Positions 29,635-39,524 of a stretch of 64,000 bases of DNA are shown here, piece by piece (the stretch's first letter is position 1; each line of letters starts with the position of its first letter). The DNA lies in NCBI GenBank assembly GCA_944389125.1, contig CALXLF010000001.1, positions 228,778 to 292,777 of the forward strand, written 5' to 3'. Origin of the DNA: an uncultured Clostridia bacterium. GTDB lineage: Bacteria > Bacillota > Clostridia > TANB77 > CAG-508. The translations under genes and the position numbers were made by a program. A model generated the notes under the pieces. That model was not told where the DNA came from. It saw only the letters and a list, made by a program, of their open reading frames with translations, and did no database searches.

Positions 29635-31278
29635 TCAACTATTTAACATATAATAGTAATGATATCCTCCTGTGATATTTTCTACTTTAAATTCATTTTG
29701 AGATAAGATTCTACAAGCAATATAGCTTCTAAGTCCTGTCTTACAATATACTAAATAGGTTTTTGATTTATCTAATTCATTCAATCTACTTCTCAAATCA
29801 TCAAGTGGAATATGAATACACTCTTTATATGCTCCACTTTCATATTCTTCGTCTGTTCTAACATCTAAAATTAATACATTTTCTTTATCTTTTAAATTTT
29901 CTACTTCTTCCCAAGTAACAGTATTTACTAATCCTTCTATTTCATTTACTATACTATTACCTAACAAATTAACAGGACTCTTAGCTGATGAAAATGGTGG
30001 TGCATAACATAAATCTAATTTTTCTAAATCATATGCTGTCATTTTCATTTTTATTGCTGTTGCTAATATATCAGTAATTTTATCTACACTATCTTTTCCA
30101 AATACTTGAGCACCTAATATTTTTCCTGTGTTACTCTCATAAATTGCTTTTATAATTAACATACTTGCTCCCGGATAGTATGTAGCATGAGAGAATGGAG
30201 ATAAAATTATAGTTTTATATTGTAAATTATATTTTTTACAAGTTGCCTCATTTATTCCAGTCATTCCTAAATTGTAGTCAAATATCTTTAAAATACTACT
30301 TCCAATACTTCCATCATAACTTGTTTTTATTTTGCAAATATTGTTTGCTACTACTCTTGCTTGTTTATTTGCAGGACCTGCTAAAGGAATATAAGCTAAA
30401 TCATCTGTAACACAATTTTTTATTTTTACTGCATCTCCTAAAGCATAAATATTTTCATCACTTGTCATCATCTGCTGATTAACTTCTATTGCGCCTCTTG
30501 AGTATACATTTAATCCAGCTTGAATAGCTAAATTATCTTCTGGTTTTACACCAATACATAAAACTATAAAATCTGTATCTATATTATCATTTTCTAAAGT
30601 AATATTTATTTTATCATTTTTATTTGTTACTTCTTTTACGCCATTATTTAAAATTATATTTATACCTTTTTTCTTTAGTACATTATGAATCAATTTTGCA
30701 AAATCTTCATCTAAAGGAGCAATTAAATGTGAGGCTTTTTCTATAATTGTAACTTTAATATCTTTATAATTACTTAAATTTTCTGCCACTTCTACTCCTA
30801 TATACCCACCACCAATTATTGCAACATCTTTAACATTATTCTTTTCTATATAATCTTTTATTTCTATTGAATCTTCTACATTTCTTAAAGTTCTAATCTT
30901 TTTAGTATTTAAACTTTCAAAAGGGTTTATTGGTTTAGCTCCTGGTGATAGTACTAATTTATCATAACTTTCTTTATAAACTTCATTAGTTTCTATATTT
31001 TTTATTTCAACATTTTTTTCTTTTCTATCTATTTTTATAACTTCTTGTTTAATTCTAACATCTATATTAAACCTTCTATTAAAGCTTTCTGGAGTTTGTA
31101 ACAATAAATCATTTTTACTTTTTATTACATCTCCAATATAATATGGAAGCCCACAATTAGCAAAAGAAATAAAATTGCCTCTTTCTATTAGTATAATCTC
31201 TGCTTTTTCATTTAATCTTCTTAACCTTGCGGCAGTTGTTGCCCCACCTGCAACTCCTCCTACTATAATAACTTTCAT
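29635..31278 (-). CDS. CoA-disulfide reductase/NADH oxidase with C-terminal rhodanese domain
   Basis: The 547-residue protein is of the pyridine-nucleotide-disulfide oxidoreductase family. It has FAD binding (IVGGVAGGATTAARLRR), a redox Cys in FANCGLPYYIG near residue 43, NAD binding (VAIIGGGYIGVEVAENL), and a rhodanese domain whose active Cys is in YCKTGLRSY. Such CoADR-RHD fusions reduce CoA disulfides or persulfides with NAD(P)H and handle sulfur and oxygen stress in the cytosol. A strong AGGAGG site marks the start. It contains no in-frame CGG. Confidence 0.88.
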   Translation of the reverse strand: MKVIIVGGVAGGATTAARLRRLNEKAEIILIERGNFISFANCGLPYYIGDVIKSKNDLLLQTPESFNRRFNIDVRIKQEVIKIDRKEKNVEIKNIETNEVYKESYDKLVLSPGAKPINPFESLNTKKIRTLRNVEDSIEIKDYIEKNNVKDVAIIGGGYIGVEVAENLSNYKDIKVTIIEKASHLIAPLDEDFAKLIHNVLKKKGINIILNNGVKEVTNKNDKINITLENDNIDTDFIVLCIGVKPEDNLAIQAGLNVYSRGAIEVNQQMMTSDENIYALGDAVKIKNCVTDDLAYIPLAGPANKQARVVANNICKIKTSYDGSIGSSILKIFDYNLGMTGINEATCKKYNLQYKTIILSPFSHATYYPGASMLIIKAIYESNTGKILGAQVFGKDSVDKITDILATAIKMKMTAYDLEKLDLCYAPPFSSAKSPVNLLGNSIVNEIEGLVNTVTWEEVENLKDKENVLILDVRTDEEYESGAYKECIHIPLDDLRSRLNELDKSKTYLVYCKTGLRSYIACRILSQNEFKVENITGGYHYYYMLNS

Positions 31279-31303
31279 AAAAATATCCTCCTCTTAAAAG
31301 CAT

Positions 31304-31335
31304 AAATTAGTTTAGAAATAATTCTAAACTAATTT
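31304..31335 (-). terminator. Hairpin between the thioesterase and CoA-disulfide reductase genes
   Basis: The inverted repeat AAATTAGTTTAGAA/TTCTAAACTAATTT looks like a bidirectional terminator and suggests the two genes are transcribed separately. Confidence 0.6.
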
Positions 31336-31378
31336 TCTTTAATTATTTTATCATATTATAATTATATTTATTATAAAA

Positions 31379-32122
31379 TTAAATCATTTTTTCTTTATAT
31401 TTTAATATAGCTCTTGTAATTTCTCTATCTTTTTCTTTTATCAAAAATTCCATCTCTTGTTTTCTTTCTTTTTTATAAATTCTTAATACCTGTCCTTCTA
31501 AAGCTTCATTTATATAATGTATTTCAAAATCTGTTATTTGATTTTTATCAAGAAAATCACATGAAAGCACATTTGCCAACAATCTTACATAAACTGCATT
31601 ATTTGTATGTCTACTGTAATCAATATCTGGTGAATAAATTTTTTGTTCATATACAAAATCTTCTTCTGTAAAAACTTCATTTAATCTAAAATATGGTTCT
31701 TTATCAACTGCTTCTTTTGTTTCCATATCTTTTGGATATTGAATTGTATCTATTTTTCTAATTTTTCTTGTATCTATATCTATAGGACAAATTTCTTGTT
31801 TTGCTCCAAATAAATATTCATCTTTTTCATTTGTAAAAATAGTCTCCATTTCAACACGAATTGGTTTTATTTTGGTTGTATAACTTTTTCCAGATATAAA
31901 ATCTTTCCATCTTGGTAATTTCTCGAAATGGACTTTTGTCTTAGACAATACCCATAATGCATTATTTTTATTTTTTACAGTTTCATTATCACTTCCAAAT
32001 GAAACAAAATAATCTGTTAAAATACTTTGTACAATACCAATTGTATTTGTTAAACTCAATTCTAAATCTTGATTTATTTCTGTATAACTTATTTCATATT
32101 TGCTTTCATATTCTGTACTCAT
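31379..32122 (-). CDS. Acyl-ACP thioesterase (FAT family)
   Basis: At 247 residues this is a double-hotdog thioesterase that releases fatty acids from acyl carrier protein. The first hotdog has ITDYFVSFG-like and NNALWVLSKTKVHFEKLPRW sequence; the second has the motif DIDYSRHTNNAVYVR, with the catalytic Asn/His region. The start has AAGGAGAG. It lies next to but is not coupled with lipid genes. Confidence 0.85.
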   Translation of the reverse strand: MSTEYESKYEISYTEINQDLELSLTNTIGIVQSILTDYFVSFGSDNETVKNKNNALWVLSKTKVHFEKLPRWKDFISGKSYTTKIKPIRVEMETIFTNEKDEYLFGAKQEICPIDIDTRKIRKIDTIQYPKDMETKEAVDKEPYFRLNEVFTEEDFVYEQKIYSPDIDYSRHTNNAVYVRLLANVLSCDFLDKNQITDFEIHYINEALEGQVLRIYKKERKQEMEFLIKEKDREITRAILKYKEKMI

Positions 32123-32164
32123 TTTTAATCTCTCCTTTTTAACTATTTGATTTTTAAATTACTT

Positions 32165-34786
32165 TTATAACCACTCTCCTACTTTCTTTATGTATATTTT
32201 CTTTACTATTTGCACTAATATCACATATAACATACTTAAAACAATAACAATCAAATAATATACAGGTGGCAAAATCTCAAAATTAAATGCTGAAATATTA
32301 TGTAATAAAATAGGTGCAAGTATTGTTCCAACTATTGTAACAAGTGTTAAGCAAACCAATTTTGAATTTGGTTTAGATTGTATAAATGGTATTTTAGCTG
32401 TACGTACAAAATATATTATTAAAGTTTCACTAATCAAACATTCAACAAACCATGCTGTTTGAAAATATGATTGCATTTCTATAGAATTATATCCTAATAT
32501 AAACCAGAATGCCAAAAATGCAAACACATCAATTATAGAACTAACAGGGCCCATAACATTCATAAATTTTCCTAGACCTTTTGTATTCCATTTTCTTGGC
32601 TTAATTAGAAATTCTTCATCTACATTATCATAAGGAATAGCTATTTGTGAAAAATCATATAAAAAGTCTTGTATTAACATTTGAATTGGGAGTAATGGTA
32701 AAAATGGCAAGAAAATACTTGCAATAAATATACTAAATACATCTCCAAAATCTGAGCTTAGAGCCATCTTCATATATTTTATAATATTTCCATACACTTT
32801 TCTTCCTTCTATAACTCCATCATAAACTACATCCAAACTTTTTTCTAGAAGTATTATATCACTTGCTTCTTTAGCAATATCTGTAGCAGTATCAACACAA
32901 ATTCCTACATCTGCATTATGTAATGAAGGTGCATCATTTACCCCATCTCCCATATATCCTACTACATGTCCATTTTTCTTTAATATTTTAATTATTTTTT
33001 CTTTTTGCAATGGATTCATTCTAGCAAAAACATTTACCTCTTCAACTTGTTTCGCAAGTTCTTCATCAGACATTTTATCTATATCACTACCTAAAAGAAT
33101 TTTGTCATTAGGTATTCCAACTAATTTACATATATTTTCTGTAGTATATGCATTATCTCCTGTTAATATCTTAGTATTAACTCCATATTTTTTAAGTTTC
33201 TTTATTGTCTCTTTAACTTCTTTTTTAGGTGGATCTAAAAATGCTACAAAACCAATAAAAGCCATATCATTCTCATCTGTAATAGTTTCATCTCCACGTT
33301 TTGAAGCTAATGCAATTACTTGCATTCCTTGTTTTTCTAATTCCATAGCATTTTTATTTATATTATCTATAAGATCTTTTGTAAGTGGTTTATGTTCTCC
33401 ACCTACCTTTGCATTAGTACAACCTTTTAATACCTCTTCAAGAGCACCTTTTGTTATCATTCTATAATGCTCATCATGTTTTACAACAACACTCATTTTC
33501 TTTCTCGTATAATCAAAAGGTATTTCATCTATTTTTTCATAATTTTCTATTTTAGATTTTATATTATGCTTATTACCAAAAGCAATAACTGCTCTATCTA
33601 TCAAGTTCTTCATACCAGTGCCATAATAGCTATTTATATATGCATATTCTAAAATTGATAAATCTTCTTTTCCTTCTACATTTATATATTTTTGTAATAC
33701 GATTTTATCTAATGTAAGTGTTCCTGTTTTATCAGTACATAATACATCTATAGCACCTAAGTTTTGAATAGATTGAATATTTTTTACCAATGTTTTTTTC
33801 TTAGCCAAAGTTTTAGTGCCTTTAGTTAAATTAACATTTACAATCATTGGTAACATTGTTGGAGTAATACCAACTGCAACTGATAATGCAAATAAAATTG
33901 CTTCTATAATATCTTTACGAATAAATGCATAAATTAAAAATACAGCAATAGAAACTATAACCATATATCTAATAAGTAGTTTTGTTATGCTATTCATTCC
34001 TTTTTCAAAGTTAGTTAATTCTCTTTTAGAATTAATCTGTTTACCCATACCACCTAAATATGTAGAAAAACCTGTACCTATTACAATTGCTGTTGCATTT
34101 CCACTTATAACACTTGTTCCCATTAAACTTATATTTGAAATTGAGAAAATCTCGTCTGAATCATTATTTTCTGATGTTTTTTCAACTGGAGCACTCTCTC
34201 CTGTAAATACCGACTGGTTTAAAAACAAATCTTTATTTTCTATTATCATTACATCAGCAGGTATTATTGAACCAGCATTTAAGTGAATAATATCTCCTTT
34301 TACTACATTTTCTACTCTTATTGTTTTTTCTTTTCCATCTCTTAGAACAGTTGCTGTTGAAAACATTTTATCTTTTAGAGATTGATTAAATTTATATGTA
34401 GAATAGTTTTGGGCAAATTTAATCATTGCACTTACAAAACCTATTGCTAAAATAATAACGCTTCCAATACTATCATCTGAAACTAATTCATTTATAATTG
34501 CAAGTATTACTAATATAAGTATAAATTTATCTTTAAAAGAATTTACGAAAAAATAAAACCAAGAATGTTTCTTTTCTTTTACTACTATATTTTCTCCGTC
34601 TTCACCTAATCTTTCATTTGCTTGCTTAGAAGTTAATCCTTTTTTCTCATTTGAATTTAATTGTTTTATTATATCTTGTTTTGAAAGCTTAGAAATTTCT
34701 TTATATTTTTTCAAAATTTTATCATCATTTTCATTTATTAGTTTTTTATTTTTTAATCTATTTTTAATATAAAACAATCTAATCAA
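32165..34786 (-). CDS. mgtA: Magnesium-transporting P-type ATPase
   Basis: The start is best taken at the TTG at 34786, after AGGAG. At about 873 residues this is a P3B ATPase of the MgtA/MgtB type, importing Mg2+. Motifs are FTGESAPVEK, VGITPTMLPMIVNVNLTKG (typical of the Mg2+ subfamily), the Asp in CTDKTGTLTLDKI, and GYMGDGVNDAPSLHNAD. The C-terminal membrane segments follow. I see no M-box in the short upstream region. Confidence 0.9.
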   Translation of the reverse strand: MIRLFYIKNRLKNKKLINENDDKILKKYKEISKLSKQDIIKQLNSNEKKGLTSKQANERLGEDGENIVVKEKKHSWFYFFVNSFKDKFILILVILAIINELVSDDSIGSVIILAIGFVSAMIKFAQNYSTYKFNQSLKDKMFSTATVLRDGKEKTIRVENVVKGDIIHLNAGSIIPADVMIIENKDLFLNQSVFTGESAPVEKTSENNDSDEIFSISNISLMGTSVISGNATAIVIGTGFSTYLGGMGKQINSKRELTNFEKGMNSITKLLIRYMVIVSIAVFLIYAFIRKDIIEAILFALSVAVGITPTMLPMIVNVNLTKGTKTLAKKKTLVKNIQSIQNLGAIDVLCTDKTGTLTLDKIVLQKYINVEGKEDLSILEYAYINSYYGTGMKNLIDRAVIAFGNKHNIKSKIENYEKIDEIPFDYTRKKMSVVVKHDEHYRMITKGALEEVLKGCTNAKVGGEHKPLTKDLIDNINKNAMELEKQGMQVIALASKRGDETITDENDMAFIGFVAFLDPPKKEVKETIKKLKKYGVNTKILTGDNAYTTENICKLVGIPNDKILLGSDIDKMSDEELAKQVEEVNVFARMNPLQKEKIIKILKKNGHVVGYMGDGVNDAPSLHNADVGICVDTATDIAKEASDIILLEKSLDVVYDGVIEGRKVYGNIIKYMKMALSSDFGDVFSIFIASIFLPFLPLLPIQMLIQDFLYDFSQIAIPYDNVDEEFLIKPRKWNTKGLGKFMNVMGPVSSIIDVFAFLAFWFILGYNSIEMQSYFQTAWFVECLISETLIIYFVRTAKIPFIQSKPNSKLVCLTLVTIVGTILAPILLHNISAFNFEILPPVYYLIVIVLSMLYVILVQIVKKIYIKKVGEWL

Positions 34787-34880
34787 TTTTACTTTTCTCC
34801 TATTCACTATTTTTTAAATTATACTATTTAATAAATATTAAATCAATTAATTTTAATCTAAAAAATTCTAAAATAAAAAA

Positions 34881-34905
34881 GACACAAAATGCTTAATCTT
34901 GTGCC
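34881..34905 (-). terminator. Terminator after the 35709 gene
   Basis: The arms GGCACAAG and TTTTGTGTC are followed by TTTTTT on the minus strand. Confidence 0.75.
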
Positions 34906-34938
34906 TTTATTAGAGGAGGTAACCAAAGTTCATTATTT

Positions 34939-35709
34939 TTAGTCTTTAAGTACTTTAATTGATTTTAAATTTAATTCATCAAAAGGTTCTGATAAATCTT
35001 CATATTGTACTTCTACGGACTTTCCATCTTGTAAATCTCCTTCTATTTTAGTATCTTGTGTAATATATGCCTTTATTGCAAAAGGAAAATTATAACCTGT
35101 ATCAGAATGTGTATCATCTTCTAAACTATATTTTAAATATACATATCCTGATTCTATATAATTTTCTCCAATTGTTACAGTAGATGGATATGTACTTTTT
35201 CCTTTTAATACTTCCAATTTCATATTATTATAATCATTTGATTTTAAAACAATTATTGTATTGTCCTTAGTATCAAAATCATTAATTTCTCCATATCCTT
35301 TTACATATAAGTCTCCAGAACAAATTAATAAATCTCCCTCTTGTATATAGCTAGTATCATGTTCTTCTAATGTCATATAATCTATACATTTTTGATTTTT
35401 ATCATCAATATTTGTAGCTGTGTATTCATCCATTTCAAATCCAAACTCTCCAAAATGTTGACCATTAAATATATAAATATAACCATTGTGATGTAATTCT
35501 ACTATTCCTTGAATTGAGATATTTTCTTCTATTTCAGTAGCCTCATTTATTTTAGAAGAATCAGATATTAATTGATCGTCTTTGTCATATATACTAGTAC
35601 CTTCTATTTTATTATTTGATTCCTTACTATTATATAAAAACAAAACTAATAAACTAACAATTAATATAATTATTAAAAAAATTGAAATAATCATTATCTT
35701 CTTTTTCAT
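34939..35709 (-). CDS. Membrane-anchored extracellular protein, unknown
   Basis: This 256-residue protein has one N-terminal membrane helix (KKKIMIISIFLIIILIVSLLV) and no lipobox Cys. The rest is a beta-rich, acidic outer domain; residues about 65-185 show repeated short strands such as GIVELHHNGYIYIFNGQHFG. I do not recognise the family. It follows the 36249 gene with a gap of about 30 bp, so they are probably cotranscribed. The start has GGGG-type spacing. Confidence 0.6.
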   Translation of the reverse strand: MKKKIMIISIFLIIILIVSLLVLFLYNSKESNNKIEGTSIYDKDDQLISDSSKINEATEIEENISIQGIVELHHNGYIYIFNGQHFGEFGFEMDEYTATNIDDKNQKCIDYMTLEEHDTSYIQEGDLLICSGDLYVKGYGEINDFDTKDNTIIVLKSNDYNNMKLEVLKGKSTYPSTVTIGENYIESGYVYLKYSLEDDTHSDTGYNFPFAIKAYITQDTKIEGDLQDGKSVEVQYEDLSEPFDELNLKSIKVLKD

Positions 35710-35739
35710 ATATATACCCCTATAAATTACTAATTTGTA

Positions 35740-36249
35740 CTAATAATTTAAATACTTATATTTACATATAGCTATATAGCCATTAAAAAATCTAATTGTA
35801 TAATAGCTATCTTTTTTTGTTGATTCTATTGTAAGAAAATTTTGTATTATATCTTTTAATTTTTGTTTTTCTATTTCTTCTGAAGGAACTTTCTCTTTAA
35901 TATTTGTCAAATATATAAACAAATAATTGTCTGTTGATTCTACTTTATAAATATGTTCTTCATAATTACTACAAACTTCTTTTAAAAGTTGTTGAACATT
36001 TTCATAGGTTGCATTACCTTCACTAGCATATTTTTTTAAATTACTTAAATCTATAAATTTAGTACCTTTTATATCTTCTACTTCATTACCATCTTTATCA
36101 TAATAATATGTTCCTCCATATTCATCTTCAGAAATTGTATCATCGTAAAATATATATACTCTTTCCTGAACACTTCTTATAAAAGGATTAATATAATCAT
36201 AATATTTAATATAATTTGATTTTAATACTTGTCTTTTTTCTTTTATCAT
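35740..36249 (-). CDS. Unknown cytoplasmic protein
   Basis: This 169-residue protein is Tyr/Lys/Glu-rich and has no signal peptide or membrane segment. It starts with a good GAAGGAAAG site. No family is recognised. Its partner downstream gene is membrane-anchored, so the pair may act at the cell surface, but no function is inferred. Confidence 0.55.
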   Translation of the reverse strand: MIKEKRQVLKSNYIKYYDYINPFIRSVQERVYIFYDDTISEDEYGGTYYYDKDGNEVEDIKGTKFIDLSNLKKYASEGNATYENVQQLLKEVCSNYEEHIYKVESTDNYLFIYLTNIKEKVPSEEIEKQKLKDIIQNFLTIESTKKDSYYTIRFFNGYIAICKYKYLNY

Positions 36250-36368
36250 TTTCTTTCCTTCATATTCTGAAATTTCTTCTATATTGGCGATAAATATAAA
36301 GTAGAAAACATTTATAAGAAAAATTATAAAAGATAAAAATATTATAAGGATATAAAATATGATTTTCC

Positions 36369-36567
36369 TTATTTTTTATCCTTATCAATACTCATTACCA
36401 TTTGAACAAGTCCAGTAATTGTACCTAAGGATATTATTATTATAGATATATTTTTTATCCATCCTAGAAATGTTAAATTAAAAAACTTTAACGTAAAAAA
36501 AAATTATAGTATATAAAATCAAATAGATGAGAGTAAATAAAAAAATACTTTTTTTAATTTTTTTCAT
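36369..36567 (-). pseudogene. Two-helix membrane peptide gene broken in a poly-T tract
   Basis: ATG 36567 follows AGGTG. The first frame gives KKIKKSIFLFTLIYLILYT and stops after 31 codons. With one fewer T in the nine-T run, the frame continues as KFFNLTFLGWIKNIS and ends at 36369, giving a small protein of about 65 residues with two membrane helices. There is no CGG here, so this differs from the other breaks. A phase-variable tract, a pseudogene or a homopolymer read error are all possible. Confidence 0.5.
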
Positions 36568-36596
36568 AAATTCACCTATAAATTTCGCGTCATAAT

Positions 36597-36953
36597 TGGT
36601 GGAGATGGCGAGAGTCGAACTCGCGTCCAAAATTTCTTCCATATAAACTTCTCCGAGTGCAGTTTGTTATAAAAAATTCTCTAAAATGTTGTTAACAAAC
36701 AAACTCTATTTTAGATATCTCTTTAAAAGTCCCATTAGTAAAAAGAGAATTTACTAACTTTGTTTCCTACTAATTCGTCGCCTTATCCTAAGCCGTAGGT
36801 TGCAAAAGTAAGACGTCGCCGCAACTTAGGCAGCGTATGCTAATTCTTCGTTATTATCAGCGTTTATTTTTAAATGTGCCTTTTAAAGTGGACTGGCACA
36901 CCACTACTCGCTATTTATACTTCTAAAATCCTGTCGAAACCAAATACATCCCC
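36597..36953 (-). ncRNA. ssrA: tmRNA (ssrA)
   Basis: The minus-strand 5' end GGGGATGTATTTGGTTTCGA and the tRNA-like 3' end (GTTCGACTCTCGCCATCTCCACCA region, with encoded CCA at 36597-36599) are canonical. The tag frame reads from GCA through AHLKINADNNEELAYAA and then TAA. The AA terminus is typical of tags marked for ClpXP proteolysis. It rescues ribosomes stalled on broken mRNAs, which is relevant in an organism with so many potential stall codons. Confidence 0.95.
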
Positions 36954-37091
36954 ATATGCTTTCTTATTATAGCATTTTAAAGTAAAAATATCAATAGTGA
37001 CACTTAATGTATTTCTTATGTTCTAAAATTTAAATTAGCCCATTTTTTTCATAAAAGCTTTTGTTACCATATTAAACAAGATTTCAAATCA

Positions 37092-37120
37092 TTGACAAAG
37101 AAATTATTTTATATTATAGT
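37092..37120 (+). promoter_or_regulatory. Promoter of the VanY-like gene
   Basis: -35 TTGACA (37092-37097) and -10 TATAGT (37115-37120) are 17 bp apart, about 50 bases upstream of the start codon. Confidence 0.75.
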
Positions 37121-37172
37121 AATTTTTAATTAATTATATTAATAATATTTAAAGATGTGAAAAGAGGTTAAA

Positions 37173-37739
37173 ATGTTAGATAAATATGCTATATTAGTAA
37201 ATAAAGAAAATCCAATATCTGAAAACTTTTATAAAAATTTTAAATTAGTAGAAACTACAGATGTAGAAAATAATGTTATAAAAATTGAAAAAATAACATA
37301 TGAAAATTATATAAAACTAAAAGATTACTTATCAAAAAATAAAAATATAGAAATAGGCATATTAAATTCTTTTAGAGATTTTGAAGAACAAAAAAAGATA
37401 TGCAAAGAATATGAAAAAATATATGGAATAGAAAAAGCATATAAGCTAGCTGCAATTCCAGGAACTAGCGAACACCATACTGGACTTGCAATAGATATTA
37501 CTGTAAAAAAAGATACTGGAAAATATGCTTTAACAAATGAAGAATTATATGAAGAAGAAAATAAATTTAAAATTATACACAAATATTTATATTTATTTGG
37601 ATTTATATTAAGATACCCAAAGGATAAAGTAGAAATTACAAAATACAATTATGAGCCTTGGCATATAAGATACATAAGAAAAGAAATAGCTCAAAAATGT
37701 TATAATGAAAATATTACACTTGAAGAATATTATCTTTAA
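37173..37739 (+). CDS. VanY-like D-Ala-D-Ala carboxypeptidase
   Basis: The 188-residue LAS-family zinc peptidase has SEHHTGLAIDI (the SxHxxGxAxD zinc motif) near residue 105 and EPWHIRYI (the ExxH motif) near 165. There is no signal peptide or membrane anchor, so the target may be cytoplasmic muropeptides or the start may be misjudged. It is one of only three plus-strand genes. The start follows AAAAGAGG. Substrate is not shown. Confidence 0.85.
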   Translation: MLDKYAILVNKENPISENFYKNFKLVETTDVENNVIKIEKITYENYIKLKDYLSKNKNIEIGILNSFRDFEEQKKICKEYEKIYGIEKAYKLAAIPGTSEHHTGLAIDITVKKDTGKYALTNEELYEEENKFKIIHKYLYLFGFILRYPKDKVEITKYNYEPWHIRYIRKEIAQKCYNENITLEEYYL

Positions 37740-37766
37740 TAAAATACTCAAATTTTGATAATGCAA

Positions 37767-37799
37767 ATAGGACACATATTGAAAAAATATGTGTCCTAT
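37767..37799 (+). terminator. Terminator of the VanY-like gene
   Basis: The arms ATAGGACACATATT and AATATGTGTCCTAT are followed by TTTATT. Confidence 0.85.
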
Positions 37800-37808
37800 T
37801 TATTGGAT

Positions 37809-37843
37809 GGGAAAAGGCTCGCCATAAATACAAGCCTCTTCCC
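37809..37843 (-). terminator. Terminator hairpin downstream of purB
   Basis: The arms GGGAAGAGGCT and GGCTTTTCCC lie just after purB; a second small hairpin (AGCAG/CTGCT, 37845-37862) precedes it. The composition matches purB, not the neighbours. Confidence 0.65.
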
Positions 37844-37873
37844 AGCAGCATAACCTACTGCTAAATTATTTGA

Positions 37874-39319
37874 TTATACCGTCACATTTTTGTCGATATA
37901 ATCGAGGTATCTCTTATTCTCAGTAAGCAGTGGATAAACACAACCCTTTAAGTAGTCAGTAACCTGATTTGCAGCTCTGCCTGTAAGATTTTTCGGATTC
38001 ATAACAGCATAAATTTCTTCTGCCGTCATACCAAAATCCGGATCATCAGCAATCCGCTGAACCAAATCATTTTCCAAGCCTAACTGTTTTACCTGTTTTC
38101 CTGCCTCCATAGAATGCACACGGATTTTTTCATGCAATTTCTGACGATCTCCACCCTTCTGAACAGCTGCCATAAGGATATCTTCAGTTGCCATAAATGG
38201 CAATTCATCATTCATACGCTTTTCAATGACTTTGGTGTTTACAACTAAGCCATCTGTAACGTTTGAACAAAGAATCAGGATTGCATCTGTTGCCAGAAAT
38301 CCCTCCGGAATTGTAATTCTCCGATTTGCAGAGTCATCCAGAGTCCTTTCAAGCCACTGATCTTCAGCAGTAGCAATCGCATTTTGAACGATATTTTCTA
38401 CATATCTTGCCAAAGAACAGATACGTTCACTTCTCATGGGATTTCTCTTATATGCCATTGCAGAAGATCCAATCTGTGTTTTCTCAAATGGTTCTTCAAT
38501 TTCCTTGTCGTGCTGAAGCAGTCTAATATCTTTTGCCATCTTATGAGCACTTATGGAAATCGCAGCTAAGAGGTTTAAAACTCTAACATCAAGGTTACGC
38601 GGATATGTCTGCCCGGACACCGGATAAACATTTTCAAAACCAAATTCTTCAGAAATGAGTTTGTCTAATTCTTTGACTTTTTTCTCATCTCCATCAAAAA
38701 GTTTCATAAATGTCTCAGATGTACCTGTTGCTCCGCGGCAGCCCAGCATCTTAAGCTTATTATGAACAAAATCAAGTTCTTCCAGATTTTCCACAAAATT
38801 CTGAAGCCACAAGCTTGCTCTCTTTCCTACAGTTACCAAAGAAGCCGGCTGATAATGAGTATAGCCAAGTGTTGGCTGGTCTTTGTACTCATCTGCAAAA
38901 TCTGCCAACAGTTTTATCGTTCCAAGGAGCTTTTTCCTAATAATTTCCAGACCTTTGCAAATAAGTAAGATATCTGTATTGTCTGTAACATAACAAGAAG
39001 TTGCTCCAAGGTGGATAATTCCTGCAGCTTTTGGACACTGCTGACCATAAGCATACACGTGAGCCATAACATCATGACGAACTTCTTTTTCTCTCGCATT
39101 TGCCACATCATAATTGATGTCATTTACATGGAGCTTCATTTGCCCAATCTGTCTGTCTGTGATATCAAGCCCAAGTTTCTGCTCTGCTTTTGCCAAAGCC
39201 ACCCAAAGCATCCGCCAAGTCGAAAATTTCACATCCGCTGAAAACAAATGCTTCATCTCATAACTTGCATACCGTCCACAAAGTGGTGATTCATAAATGT
39301 CTGTTCTCTTTTCTGCCAT
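37874..39319 (-). CDS. purB: Adenylosuccinate lyase, horizontally acquired
   Basis: The start is at 39319 after AAGGAGG (ORFs starting upstream add 21 residues without a site). At about 481 residues it cleaves adenylosuccinate and SAICAR in purine synthesis. Motifs include LGATSCYVTDNTD, GYTHYQPASLVTVG and the signature SSAMAYKRNPMRSE. It is visibly GC-richer than all neighbours and uses CGG four times as Arg without any frame break (39272-39274 in CGRYAS, 39212-39214 in STWRML, 38321-38323 in SANRRIT, 38054-38056 in VQRIAD). The SANRRI Arg is conserved in the family, so Arg is meant. It appears recently transferred from a CGG-using donor. Confidence 0.95.
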   Translation of the reverse strand: MAEKRTDIYESPLCGRYASYEMKHLFSADVKFSTWRMLWVALAKAEQKLGLDITDRQIGQMKLHVNDINYDVANAREKEVRHDVMAHVYAYGQQCPKAAGIIHLGATSCYVTDNTDILLICKGLEIIRKKLLGTIKLLADFADEYKDQPTLGYTHYQPASLVTVGKRASLWLQNFVENLEELDFVHNKLKMLGCRGATGTSETFMKLFDGDEKKVKELDKLISEEFGFENVYPVSGQTYPRNLDVRVLNLLAAISISAHKMAKDIRLLQHDKEIEEPFEKTQIGSSAMAYKRNPMRSERICSLARYVENIVQNAIATAEDQWLERTLDDSANRRITIPEGFLATDAILILCSNVTDGLVVNTKVIEKRMNDELPFMATEDILMAAVQKGGDRQKLHEKIRVHSMEAGKQVKQLGLENDLVQRIADDPDFGMTAEEIYAVMNPKNLTGRAANQVTDYLKGCVYPLLTENKRYLDYIDKNVTV

Positions 39320-39372
39320 AATGAGAACCTCCTTAAATAAAAATATTTTCCAGAAATCCTGGAATACTGCAT

Positions 39373-39401
39373 ATTTTATCACAAAATTATGTAAATTTCA
39401 A
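39373..39401 (-). promoter_or_regulatory. purB promoter
   Basis: -35 TTGAAA (39396-39401) and -10 TAAAAT (39373-39378) are 17 bp apart. The promoter is AT-rich like the host. Confidence 0.7.
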
Positions 39402-39456
39402 TATAATTACTTACAAATACAATACATATTGGATTTTTAAAATTTGTTTTATATAA

Positions 39457-39501
39457 AAAGAGAAACACATTATTCAAAAATAATACTGTGGTTTCTCTTT
39501 T
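39457..39501 (-). terminator. Terminator of carB
   Basis: The arms AAAAGAGAAAC and GTTTCTCTTTT enclose a loop with further pairing, just after the carB stop. Confidence 0.8.
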
Positions 39502-39524
39502 ACTTAAAAAATATTTACTTACTT

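Noticed and set aside
34787..34940. M-box upstream of the Mg2+ ATPase
   Set aside because: The upstream gap is short and AT-rich, with no recognisable M-box core.
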